Part shown: positions 36,701-47,400 of the stretch, in pieces
Numbering within the stretch: the stretch's first letter is position 1
Layout: each line of letters starts with the position of its first letter
Source: Chrysoperla carnea
Taxonomy: Eukaryota; Arthropoda; Insecta; Neuroptera; Chrysopidae
Length of the DNA: 64,000 nt
Reading direction: 5' to 3'
Assembly: GCF_905475395.1 (NCBI RefSeq)
Contig: NC_058342.1
Span: 14,666,640 to 14,730,639, forward strand
Made by a program: the position numbers and the translations under genes
Notes under the pieces: model-generated
Told to the model about the DNA's origin: nothing
Seen by the model: only the letters and a program-made list of their open reading frames with translations
Database searches by the model: none

Positions 36701-39087
36701 ATTATTTTTAAGCGTTAAAAACTTGGGACTAAACTTAATATACTATGTATATTTCATATATACATGGTATAAAAATATAGTTTTGTTTTTACCTGATAAT
36801 AAGGTGAAACTAATGAATTTTGTAAACCGCTGTCTCGTAAGTAAGTTACTGGTTGAGCCTGCAATAAAAATATTAAAATTACATTATTTATTATTATTAT
36901 ATAATGCGTTACAATTATTTTCTGTGATGTTCGAAAAATACTTTAGGGGAGTGCTTGAGTATAAAGTGTTTTAATTTGTCCTTTTTTATGAGGATTTTAC
37001 ACGCAGGGTCCCATCTAGCTATTTAGCCGCTCTGGGCAAAAATAATATTTGTCGTCCTTTACATTTATACTATATACAGGGTGGTTTTTTGAAATTTGCC
37101 ATATGCTTGAAACTGGATAAATAAATTTAATCGAAGAAAATGCTTCAAACGAAAAATATTAGTTTCAAAGGGACACATCTTATGCCGGCATCGAATTCGA
37201 TCTAAGTTTTCAGGTTAAATTTAAAACCCCACTCTGATTCATAACTGACAAACATTAGATGAATGCTTTAAATAAGAAAATGGTTCTTTATCAATATTTC
37301 CTGTTTGAAACATTTTTTTGTAAACCAAATAGTTTAGACAGTAATTGATAGCAAAAATTTAGCTTTTTGTGCTCTTGTTCATTCAATTTGAAAAAGAATG
37401 GTTTTTATAGAAAAACAAACCTCGCTTCTTTGATTTATTGGAAAATTTTTTTTGAAGAGTGCCTAGATTTCGCAGAAACAATTGTACGAAATAACAATTT
37501 TGATACGAAAAAACAATTTTGGGTTAAACTTTTCAGTCCGTTTTTGCTTAAACTGTAGGGCTTGCGAAAAAATGTTTCGATCAAAAAATGTTACTTTTAT
37601 CAATAACAACTTTCTAATTTAAAGTGTTCATCTATCGATTACCAATTATGGAGTAGAGCAAGCTTGGAAACCTAGGTCAAGTTTAATGTCTGCGTAAGAT
37701 GTGCGCCTACACACCCAGCATTTTTCGCTTGAAGCATTTTTATCGATAGAAGTTATTTTTGTGTATTCGTTTTGTGTGTAGTCATGGTAGAGACAATAAA
37801 TTAGATGCCAGCGCTTCCAGTGAAAAATTTTGGCGCTAAAGGACGCTGTTATAACTAATTTGCAATTCTTTACATGTTAATAGATAGAAATGTTAAATTA
37901 AAATGATTGAAAAACACTAATTAATTAAACTTAATGCATTAAAAATTGTGAAAATAAGAAATCAAATTGCACAAATATTATTTTTCAAATGTAAATTATC
38001 ATAATTGTTTATTTAAATTTGTGAGACAATAATATTAAATTTTAAATGTAAGTCATAAATGCAATCCAAACAATTATATATGCATCCATACAATTCTATA
38101 ATTAAAGTAGTATCGTTACCATGGAAACGCCTCCAAAAAAACTCACACACGATGCGAATACAGGATGTATGTATAATATGTAGTTTCGCTTAAATACAAT
38201 ACGTTCTAAGCCCCGGGCGATTGCTAAATATAAGTCTGTGTGAAAGAGATCTATTGCCAAGTTTGAAATTCTAAATAATATTTGAATATTTCGTTTAGCA
38301 ATAGGGAAAAAATTTGAATCTACGATTTTAACATGTGAAAACAAACAATTGAGAAAGTTAATTGTTGAAATATCATCCATAGACTCTGTCACATTACATA
38401 TACATATTTGTCACACACATGTAACTGATATTCCCATATAATAATACAATTTGCGCATAATATGCGCTCTCGCAGGTAAACAGTGATGTTTACAAAAAAA
38501 TGTTTCAAACAAAAGTTGTTTAATTTTTTATAAGGAACATTTTTTACATTAACTAAGTTAGTATAAATAATAAACTTTAGTTCTATCTCTTACGGTTTAC
38601 AAGATGGGTCCTACGGATCCAAGACCCAATTGACCTATGTTGCTCATTTACGAACTCGACCTCACTTTTTACATCCTCAGCACGCTATCAAATTTTCAAT
38701 TTGATATCTCTTTTGGTTTTTGAGTAATCGTGATGACAGACGGACAGACAGACGACAGACAGACAGACAACCGGAAATGGACTAATTAGGTGATTTTATG
38801 AACACCTATATATAATATTTTTAAGCGTTACAAACTTGGGACTAAACTTAATATACCTTGGTATATTTCATATACTTACATGGTATAAAAATTTATTAAA
38901 GCGATATTTTAATTTTATGAAATTATTTAAAACACTATTTATGTTTGAATGTAGGTAGGTAAATCTTATAATTAAATATTTTGCAATGTTTGCAAAAAAA
39001 AAAAAAAAAAACAATTAAGTTTCTTCTTACCAAAGCGAAAACATTCAAGCTGGCTACCAAGAAAACAATGACTGATTTGAATGCCAT
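33721..39087 (-). CDS. Secreted Tyr/Ser/Pro/Gly-rich peptide, 111 aa, four exons
   Basis: Exons 39087-39031, 36858-36793, 36036-35959 and 33855-33721 have lengths 57, 66, 78 and 135 nt, all splitting between codons (phase 0), with good donors (GTAAGA, GTAAAA, GTAAAT) and acceptors. Exon 1 is a signal peptide, MAFKSVIVFLVASLNVFAL. The mature part begins AQPVTYLRDSG and contains SSLIGYPNFINSV and SLGYPAVLS. Exon 4 has SPYVSPSYVSPGLISSYNPI and ends SPVQVNF before TAA. No Cys, no known domain. Composition resembles small cuticular or secreted structural proteins; that is inference. A TATA box lies at about 39171-39181, roughly 90 nt before the ATG, and AATAAA (minus) near 33640. All three introns are swollen by transposons while the exons are clean, which argues for selection. 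Confidence 0.75.
33966..34470. mobile_element. TTAA-flanked MITE (piggyBac-like), copy 2
   Basis: It is flanked by TTAA on both sides (about 33961 and 34466), with ends GGATGTTCCAGCATGG and CATGCTGGTACTACC. It is almost identical to 29368-29874 over its whole length, in the same orientation, so both are recent copies. It lies in the last intron of the secreted-peptide gene. Confidence 0.85.
34500..34930. mobile_element. Element with two tandem 177-bp units
   Basis: Two direct units (about 34545-34717 and 34720-34898) share AGTGTGAGTGGCTGGGAACT and ATTCAACGCATATGTTATAT with about 90% identity. They are bounded by inverted ends: AACATGTAGATAGAGGATC on the left and GATCCTCTATCTAAATGTT on the right. 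It sits in the same intron as the MITE just before it. Confidence 0.7.
35725..35892 (-). repeat. tRNA-derived SINE
   Basis: On the minus strand a perfect RNA polymerase III A box (TGGCTCAGTGG, 35889-35879) is followed about 60 nt on by a B-box-like GGGTTATAATCC (near 35822-35811). The spacing and head, GTGGCTCAGTGGTCG, point to a tRNA-derived SINE in the second-last gap of the secreted-peptide gene. Confidence 0.6.
36209..36775 (+). mobile_element. AAGTGAAAAC-family element
   Basis: A full-length copy from AACAAGTGAAAACAATCAAT to TACATGGTATAAAAA ends 18 nt before the donor side of exon 2 (36793) of the secreted-peptide gene. It is closest to the copies at 32150 and 61419. Confidence 0.75.
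37090..37757. mobile_element. Foldback element, about 670 bp, copy 2
   Basis: It has the same architecture as 23070-23663: TATGCTTGAAACTGGATAAA at the left and AAGCATTTTTATCGATAGAA with related complement at the right. It lies in intron 1 of the secreted-peptide gene. Confidence 0.65.
37764..38160. mobile_element. TA-flanked MITE, about 400 bp, copy 2 (inverted)
   Basis: Reverse-complement copy of 30924-31324, with ends TATTCGTTTTGTGTGTAG and CACACACGATGCGAATA. The interior includes GTTACCATGGAAACGCCTCC. It is non-coding. Confidence 0.75.
38332..38890 (+). mobile_element. AAGTGAAAAC-family element
   Basis: A copy from ACATGTGAAAACAAACAATT to TTACATGGTATAAAAA, with an expanded GACAGACGGACAGACAGACG tract near 38740. 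Confidence 0.7.
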
Positions 39088-39170
39088 TTTTTGAATAAAG
39101 AAATTTTTGGTTTTTATTACACGAATTGATGTAAATTTAATTTAGTATAATTTTGAACAAAATTTTCTTC

Positions 39171-39183
39171 TTTTTATACCAAA
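39171..39183 (-). promoter_or_regulatory. TATA box of the secreted-peptide gene
   Basis: On the minus strand the sequence is GGTATAAAAAGAAG, about 85-95 nt upstream of the ATG at 39087. A start of transcription near 39147 would give a short untranslated leader. Confidence 0.5.
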
Positions 39184-39294
39184 AATGTACGTGATATTTC
39201 TGCAAAAATAAGTGTCTTTTTCGTGATATTATACCAAAATATATTCAAATAGTATATGATATGGTTTAAGAAAAATTAATCTTATATATACGGA

Positions 39295-40067
39295 GAGCCA
39301 GTGACCAATTTAAGGTTGTCATTTCAAAAGTCACGAAACTTTTCATAAGAAAACCTCAATACCTGCAGATACTGAAAAGCCACTTCTGGCAGCTCAGTGT
39401 GGCCGGGTTGAAATACCCTAATTTTTTAAAGAGGGTAAGAAATAAGGCTCATTTTTGTTAAAGTATTGTATATATCCAGCTTATATATATTTTACTCCGC
39501 ACATGTATTTTCACTGACCATAGGTTTCCAAAAATTTTCGTAAACAACTACTGAAATGTTGAATCGTATACAACAATGAAAAAATATGCGCTCTCACTCT
39601 AACTTATAGGTTTCCATATACATTGCTCTCACTCGCACGGACACGTTTTTCGCTCTGGCAGACTTGCATTGGTGATGGAATTTCGTTCTGGCATTAAATA
39701 TTATGAATTATTAATATATTTTCTTTATTCTGTTAAAATTTCAAGACTGATGAAATGACAACATTGGATTTTTTTTAAATAAATATTTAGAGCGTTCTGT
39801 CAACAATTAGGAGGGATGTAAATGTTCTGGCAAAAATTGTATGAAGTGAAAATATTGTCGAAAGTAAATTTCCTAAAATTTTATGACTTATACTTTAACA
39901 AAAATGAGCCTTATTTCTTACCCTCTTTAAAAAATTAGGGTATTTCAACCCGGCCACACTAAGCTGCCAGAAGTGGCTTTTCAGTATCTGTAGGTATTGA
40001 GGTTTTTTTTTTATGAAAAGTTTCGTGATTTTTGAAATTACAACCTTAAATTGGTCACTGGCTCTTG
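39295..40067. mobile_element. Foldback element, about 770 bp
   Basis: Arms of about 175 nt are near-perfect inverted repeats: GAGCCAGTGACCAATTTAAG at 39295 and its complement ending at 40067. They share CCACTTCTGGCAGCTCAGTG, with one difference. The spacer of about 425 nt has no ORF. Confidence 0.8.
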
Positions 40068-40159
40068 GTCTAATAGTATCATGTATTATCAGCCTTCTTT
40101 TGTGTTTACAGTTCAAAATAGATACTTAAGTATGTAAATGATTTACAAAATGTTATTGT

Positions 40160-40412
40160 ATTTGTAGTCGCCCTTTGTAGTCGGTATGCTTAGGGTAGCG
40201 GATTCGATTCCCGCCGTCGCAACAAAATTAATTTATTGTACCTCCTTCATGTTATATGCATGCAGGAGGTGCATTCAGTCTCTGAAATTGAGGAGCTGAT
40301 AAATGAAATTATCAGCGGAAAGGTGGTAAAACACATATATGGTATCACAATGGGCTCTATAGCCTAAGTATGTCCTTCGTGGACACCCATATAACCTAAC
40401 CTAACCTAACCT
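40160..40412 (+). repeat. tRNA-derived SINE with CCTAA tail
   Basis: A B-box-like GGATTCGATTCCCGCC (40199-40214) lies about 40 nt after the possible A-box region near 40170. The body includes GAGGAGCTGATAAATGAAAT and CACAATGGGCTCTATAGCC. It ends in CCTAACCTAACCTAACCTA (40390-40411), a TTAGG-type pentamer run. An internal Pol III promoter plus a short simple tail is SINE architecture. Confidence 0.6.
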
Positions 40413-40540
40413 ATCATATATTATCAAACATTAGAAAAAGTTAGAGATATAATAGCTAACATAGTTAATTGTTTGAAAATTCTGGGCTATACTAAAATTT
40501 ATTGAGATACTCGAAATAAAAAAACACGGTATTCTTTGTT

Positions 40541-40570
40541 TTATTTTATTTTATTTTATTTTATTTTTTT
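40541..40570. repeat. (TTTTA)n microsatellite
   Basis: Six or so TTTTA units precede the foldback element at 40611. Confidence 0.85.
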
Positions 40571-40610
40571 AAATCTATCGATAACTATCGGCATTTAATT
40601 TGATATAATT

Positions 40611-41705
40611 CGGCAAAATCCGTCATTGAGCAATCTTAATTTTCGCATGAAAAATATTTGCAGGATCTCGTTTCAAACATTCTCCTGAACGTAAAAGTGC
40701 AGGATGCCGGTGGGTAACCCGGAAGGATATTGTTTAAAGTAATTTTTTTTAAACAAATAGGTAATATTGACTGAATCGCTTCGAAAACGCTTCTTAGACA
40801 TTTTTCTCTAAACCCTCCAGTTTTCGAGTAAAAAATTGGTACAATTTGAAAAAAAAAAAACGGAATTTTATGCTTTTCATCTGTCAAAAAGTGTATGAAA
40901 AAATCAGATTTTTAATATGTATTTAATTTGTATTTGTAGTGTAAAGCTTACTCAACAACATCAAGCAAAATTTTGTTAATTGGTAATAGAGAGCGCGAAA
41001 AACCACCAAACAGTAACGATTTTCTATAAATGCTAGAAAGATGGGATTTTCACCATACGACTCGAAATGAAGTCAAATTTAAAAAATTTGAAAAATTTCT
41101 TTTTCCACAACACCACCCCCCCCCCCTAAAAAATCGCAACAACCGTTTTTCAAACTTTTCAATTTGACTTTATTTCAAGTCGATCGGTGAAAATCCCATT
41201 TTTCTAGCATATATAGAACAGAAAATCGTTATTGTTCGGTGGTTTTTCATGCGCTCTTTTAACAGTTCTTAACAATTAACAATCAAGCACTTAAAATGCA
41301 ATTAGGCCAAAAATTTTTGCTTGATGCTGTTGAGTAAGCTTTACGCTACGAATAAAAATTAAATACATATGAAAAATCTGATTTTTTCATACACTTATCT
41401 TTTTGGGGGATAAAAATCTTAAAAATCAAGTTGTTTCAAAATTTTCCTATTTTTACTTGAATACAGGAGGGCTTAGAGAAAAAGTCTTAGAACATTTTTT
41501 GTTAATTTTGATCCTAATTATATAATAAAATAGCGATTGGGTTAATATTACTTATTTGTTTTAAAAAAAAAAATTATGTTAAACAGTATCCTACCGGGTT
41601 ACCCACCGGTAACCTGCACTTTTACATTCAGGAGCATGTTTTAAACCGGACCTGCAAAAATTCTTCATGCGAAAATTAAGCTTGCCCAATGACGGATTTT
41701 GTCGG
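40611..41705. mobile_element. Foldback element, about 1.1 kb, nearly full-length hairpin
   Basis: Left CGGCAAAATCCGTCATTGAG pairs with the right end at 41686-41705. Pairing continues (GCAGGATGCCGGTGGGTAAC against the complement near 41600) to within about 40 nt of the centre, where a C-run (41113-41127) forms the loop. There is no ORF; the short frame at 40636 is incidental. Confidence 0.8.
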
Positions 41706-41769
41706 GATTAATATCCTTGATAATTTTGGGATCTACCAGTAGCGCAATTCACAAACATTCGCGATAATT

Positions 41770-42780
41770 ACCACAAAAATGAGTTCCGTATACTTAGCAG
41801 ATAAAATTGTTATTTTTCGCTCAAACTATTTCCATTCATTTGGGAATCGTTTGGGAGGATTTGGGAATATAATTTTAGAATTTGGGAATTATTAGTTTTC
41901 CTGTAATTAATGATTCTTTTTTCAGCGTCTAGTTAGCAGATAGGAAATTAAATCCACTTAATTTTTATGTTATTCGAAAGGAAATCATTTGGGAATTACG
42001 ATAAACACGGTTTCAGAGTTTGGGAATGTATAATTAATTAATTACACTTATTTTTTAGTTGATTTAGAGGTTATGTTAATTAACCGTATACCTGAACCAT
42101 GAAGGTTATAAGAAGGAGAACGATCGCTATAGAAAATATTGTCCCCGAAATATGGATAAAATAAGTGAGGCGCTGCGACCGCTAAGTAGTATCAATAAAA
42201 GTGGGCTGTTGTGGGCTGTTGTGCGCTAATTTGAAATGATATATCAATTTGTACATTATGCAACTAACTTCATCTACTTGTACTCATAAACAGCTAACTT
42301 CGCAGATACTACTTCTTGATGACAGCGCGGCTGGTGGCTGAAAAATGAACTATAAATTCTACAAATTTTCAGGGACAGACGCGCGATTTAACACGTAGAC
42401 GCGCGCTTTAACACGTAGCGATCGTTCTCCTTCTTTATAACCTTCATGACCTGAACCATTAATTGTTATATAGCAGTATGGCGCCAATACTCAAATATTA
42501 CTGAAAAATTTATTTTTTAATTTATGTAAATGTTAAGTTTTATTTTGCCTTAAAACTATTCTTATTCAATTCCGAAACCGTTTGGGAAGATTTAGGAATA
42601 TAATTTTATTATTTAGGACTGATTAGTTTTCATGTAATTAATAAGTTTTTCATGGCGTGTACTTAGAAGGTAAAAAATTAAATTTTCACCATTTTTACGT
42701 TATTTGATAATAATTTACATGGAGACATTTACATGGAAATCAAAGTGGAAAATGTCGAAATGCAAAATAATTTATACCGG
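41770..42780. mobile_element. Partial copy of the GGGAATCGTTTGGGA repeat
   Basis: It starts TCCGTATACTTAGCAGATAA, as do the arms of the 52266 element, and carries two of its 360-nt modules (TTTGGGAATCGTTTGGGAGG at 41840, TTCCGAAACCGTTTGGGAAG at 42570). It is interrupted by a hAT-like MITE. Confidence 0.75.
42098..42448. mobile_element. hAT-like MITE, 351 bp, with 8-bp target duplication
   Basis: Terminal inverted repeats begin CATGAAGGTTATAAGAAGGA on the left and match the complement of the right end (about 32 nt). They are flanked by ACCTGAAC at 42090-42097 and 42449-42456. The uninterrupted site (ACCTGAACCATTAATTG) exists at 52569. An 8-bp duplication and CA terminus fit hAT transposition. 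Confidence 0.85.
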
Positions 42781-43324
42781 AAGTAATTATTTTGGAATTG
42801 AAATCAATTTTATTAAATACGTGTACAATATAAATCTTTTAAATTTATAATATATTTATAACAATTTGTGTTAATTATATACAAAAGACTAACAGCTACT
42901 CGTCCGCTTCGCTCGACAACTACCACAATACACCACCACAAAAAATTATTTAACGTTATACCAGAACCATGCCCACTTCTCGCATAAAAATTGAATTCTT
43001 TATCTAAATATAACGTTTATTCATAAATTTTCCAACATAACGATTTAAGACGAAAAGAGAACCAATAATTAAAAGAATAATTACAGCAACATGCAGATAG
43101 TATTTTCTGTAAGTAAAGAACAAGTTGTTAATTTTTTATTATGTGTGTATCAACAAAGGACCCCGTACAATGGAGAATCGAGAAATCGAGAAAAACTATA
43201 GGTAAACTATAGGTAGATAAACAAGTTTCAAATTTTTGAAGTGAAAAAATCTTTTGGCACGTTGAGCACTTTTTATGTGAATAAAAATCATGGAACTCGT
43301 GTCATCGTCACCAAATCGTCATCG

Positions 43325-43445
43325 TTACCTTCACCATACCACATTGAAAACAACGATTCTCGTCCAATCAGTGAAGTTAAGCAACAATGAGTACACTTAG
43401 TTCTAAGATGAGTGACCGCTTGAAAACACTATGTGTTGTTGCTTT
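43325..43445 (+). pseudogene. 5S rRNA pseudogene or 5S-derived SINE head
   Basis: About 120 nt align by eye to animal 5S rRNA from CACCATACCACATTGAA through ATTCTCGTCCAATCAGTGAA, GTTAAGCAACAATGAG and GATGAGTGACCGCTTGAAAA to TGTGTTGTTGCTTTTT. The internal promoter region is recognisable but many CG positions have decayed. It ends in a T run. A single decayed copy far from an array is more likely a retrocopy or SINE3 head than a working gene. Confidence 0.8.
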
Positions 43446-44162
43446 TTATTGTTATTTATAATAGTTTATTATACATACGTTAATAATACCAATTTGCAAA
43501 TTATGAAATTTTAATTAGATATCTAAACTATAGTTAATTTGAAAATTAAAAAAAAAAAAAACACACAGTTCTTCCAAAGTTTTAAATTTCACTTCTGTCA
43601 ACAGTCCCCATGACAAAGTATCTTTTTTTTACTTTATGGTCATAGAGACTTTTGCTCTATACACTTCAAGAACTAACATTTTCAATTTTTCAAAAAGTAT
43701 ATAAAACAGACGAAATATGTGGGGTCCTTTTACATTTTATACTCATTCACAATCTTTACATGACATAGTGACTTAAATCAAGACCATAATGATTCAACTA
43801 TTGTACAAAAAATATTTCCTATGTAAGTAAATTCTGGAAAACTGGCATAGCTATTATACAACCATTAGTAAGCCAAATTTCAATACACTTAGATAGTTAA
43901 TTTTCGAGTTAACATGTGAGTATTGCTTAATTTGCTAAATTTATAGAGGTAATTCTATTTTCCTTTGGTAATAGAGGAACCAACAATTACTCTTAGAAGT
44001 GATTGTTGGCAGGAACCAATCATTAAAATACAATGGCCGTGATCATAAAATACTACGATCATATAGCTCGCCTTTTAAAGTGAACGCCGCGGCCGTCACT
44101 CCAAGTGTATTTTCTGAGCATAGTCAATGCGTCATGGAAGAATTGCATATGGTAGACTTAAA

Positions 44163-44368
44163 CAGAGCGTTCTGTTATTAACTGTAGAAAGTGACACCTA
44201 CTAATTTATTGAATTTGATAGGTTTGTGAATTCATAAATCTTTCTATTTTTTCAATAGCCACAATTTCCGAATCAGGGCTCATATCGAAATTTGGTAAAT
44301 AACTTTTTTGTTCGTCTTTATGAGATTATTCTGTAGGCTGACGGTCTGCAGTTAATAACAAAACACTC
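44163..44368. mobile_element. TA-flanked foldback, CAGGGTGTTCTG family, short copy
   Basis: Left CAGAGCGTTCTGTTATTAAC; right the complement at about 44345-44368 (TCTGCAGTTAATAACAAAAC). An internally deleted member of the family. It lies just downstream of the minus-strand reductase. The preceding stretch 42780-44160 contains, besides the 5S-like sequence, only AT-rich DNA. Confidence 0.7.
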
Positions 44369-44400
44369 TATATACAAGTACATCAAAATAATGTATTATC

Positions 44401-47400
44401 TTACATTTTAAAATTAAACATTCGTTTATTAAATGTTTCTTTTGAAAAGTTCTTATCTTTTAACAGATACCGTATTGTGCCATCTCTTTTCCTTTCAAAT
44501 CGTTCAGAAACTGTTAATCCAGAGTAATCTACCTGTAAATTTAGCATAAAATTGATTCAATTATATTTTAAATTATCTGTTGTGATTTTATAAATTATGC
44601 TCACCGAGAACTTATCAATATCCTCTGGTTTCAATATTGCATGTAAAGATTTAAAATTATCATTTTTGAATGTCCATTCATTTAATGCGAACGGTGCAAG
44701 CTTCATATTTGAATAAAATACTCGTCGATATAATTTAAATAAACTAAAATAATGTTTACTTTTGAAAATTAAAAAACTTTGAATTGTTTATTTAAAATGA
44801 TATGCTAATAATATTTCTCGGTTTTGAAAGTTTGTTTTGTTTTCAAGAACAGAACTTAAGGTGGAATTTGTTTAATAGGAATATCACAGTCGTATTTTTA
44901 TTAATTGCGTTAACGTTGTCTACAGTATGTTCCAGAACTTCTCTGCCACTATCTGATGACGTGTTTCTTTCAACACTATAGTTAGCTACAGAAAAATGTT
45001 ATTTCATGTAAAATTTGTTCAAGATGAAGGTGAGCGCACCTCATAGGCATCACTTGGATTGGGTTTTGACTTTGAAGTTACAGGTAAGAAAAAGAAACTT
45101 TAAATTAGAAATGTGTTTCTAATAAAAACACGAATATTGTTGGTTTGAATGATTTTTCGCTGTATTAATAGATTCCACAGAAGGTGAATGTCATAATCTA
45201 CTTAAACAATTAAATTTTGATTCCAAATTTTAAATTTTGAGTTCTATTTCCAATTGTTTAAGAGCACCCCAAAAACCCTATATCACGAACAAACTGAGCT
45301 AAAAATTCCAAAACATTTTGTTGTATAGTTAAATTTTTACATTCAATTCGGTAAAAATATTTAAAGAAAAAAAGTTAGTTTATTACCTGATGAACACCTT
45401 TCTAATTTAAAGTTTTCTTCTATCATTTAACTTTAACGAAATAGAGTAATTCTTTAAATAACTTTCAAGATCATGGTCCTTGGTGAATCATCTATCTATT
45501 ATGTTTTTTTTTTGAATGTGGCATTCCTACCGGCTTCGCCAAAAAACTTTTTTTTTTACGATTGCAGCAAAGTTATTCATTATTTTTAATTTTTTAATTA
45601 AAATATACTTTTTTTACTTACTTTAATCTCTGATTACTTATTTTCAATAAAACATTTAAAAATATTGCAGGAATCAAGTGTAGTGTTACAAAATAAAACC
45701 AATATAAATATTTATTTGTCGTTTGAAAACAAAATGGATACCATAATAGTTGATTCGGTGGATTTTTGTTTAATATTTTGACACCAAGATCACACAATAC
45801 GCTATTATTGAATTTTATAAAATCACTAGTTGATGAGTTAATTACTAAGCTACAAAGATTAAATTATAGTATTAGTAATGTTTCGTTATACAGAGCGTTC
45901 TTTTATTGACTGCAGATCGTTGGCCTACAGAACAAGCTCATAAAGAGGAAGGAAAAATTTATTTACCAATTTTGTATCTGAGGCCTAGTTTGCGCAATAA
46001 TTAACAAAATAAATTAATATAATATTAATAAAAAGTAAATAATAAAATATTGAAGGCAGGTAGGAGGTGGTCCTATATGAAAAACACTCAAAAAATGCAT
46101 AATATTGTTTTTATTTGTTTAAATAGTTGACTAAATCTCATCATCAGTTTTTGTTTATTGTATGCATATGATATAATATAGTAGCGGGAATGGTTGTATC
46201 TATGTACTATGTACCACACTCTACTTATTCTTCTTCTCTTATTATTATTATTATTTCTCAGTTTATGTAATAATACAATACCAGCCTTCAAAATTTTATT
46301 GAACTGGGATTCGATAAAGTTATTTATTTTTTATTAATATTATATTAATTTATTTTGTTAATTATCTCGCAAACTAGGCCTCAGATCCAAAATTGGTACA
46401 TAACTTTTTCCTTCGTCTTTATGAGCTTATTCTGTGGGTCGACGATCTGCAGTCAATAACAGAACGCCCTGTATATGTATAGTTATTTAGTGACTGTTAT
46501 TTTTTGGCGGTTTGTCGTTCAATCGAAATTTCAAGATTATCAAGTCGAAAAATGGCATTGACTTTATACTTTTATTTTTGCTTTAATCTGGCAAAAGATT
46601 CGCTTGGGAAGAAAAGTCACCGGAAACTTTTATTTTTAAATACTTTTACAATGATGTCATTCACATGAGGTGTACCGAGGAGAAAGCGATACCATTTTGT
46701 ATGGGATCAAGGTATTTAAAAATTTTATACTATAGTATAATACTAAACTTCCTATAACATTTATCCTCAGATAGAAGTCTTAGAACATAAAATTATTCAA
46801 AACATAACAAGTTTTGGGATTGATAAAGTTATCCCGTGCATCTCGAATGATTCGCTAACGTACTCAACAATTATTATGACAATCTATAGCATACATGCTC
46901 TAAAATATTACCATTTATTGCGATCAGTTTGTTCTAATGCCTTATACCATGCTGATGTTATCATTCCTTTTATTGCTATGTCAACAGGTACCCAATTTAC
47001 CTTCTTATTACTGTCTATTAAAATTATATGAAGTACGCCAGTCTGAACTCCTGTAATTAGACCCATTGGCCCATTGTAGTTATCAACCCATCCAGGCATT
47101 GGTTCCTTATCCGAACCAACCACTAAGGCAAAATATAATTATTTTATTATTAAAAACATCTCCCGAAGCATTTGGAGTAATAAAATCAATTGTCAAAAGT
47201 CTATAAAAATGTTAAAAATTAAAATAATAACTTAAAAATTTACCGACTGTAGGGCGAAAAATAACTGTTGGTATGCCATCACAACTTTCAAAGAGAAGTT
47301 TTTCAGCAAGATTTTTGGTAAAAGTATACGTGTTCGGATACTTATTTAAAATTCTAAAATTACAAGAATTATTTAAATTCATAAATAATGCTAAATTTGA

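Noticed and set aside
36666-36974. Plus-strand ORF of 102 codons
   Set aside because: It spans the tail of a transposon and the antisense of a real exon of the secreted-peptide gene.
38102-38392. Minus-strand ORF of 96 codons
   Set aside because: It crosses the boundary of two different transposons, so it is a chance frame.
40390-40411. Telomere or telomere-capture site
   Set aside because: Only about four CCTAA units at the end of a SINE-like body, with ordinary sequence continuing on both sides.
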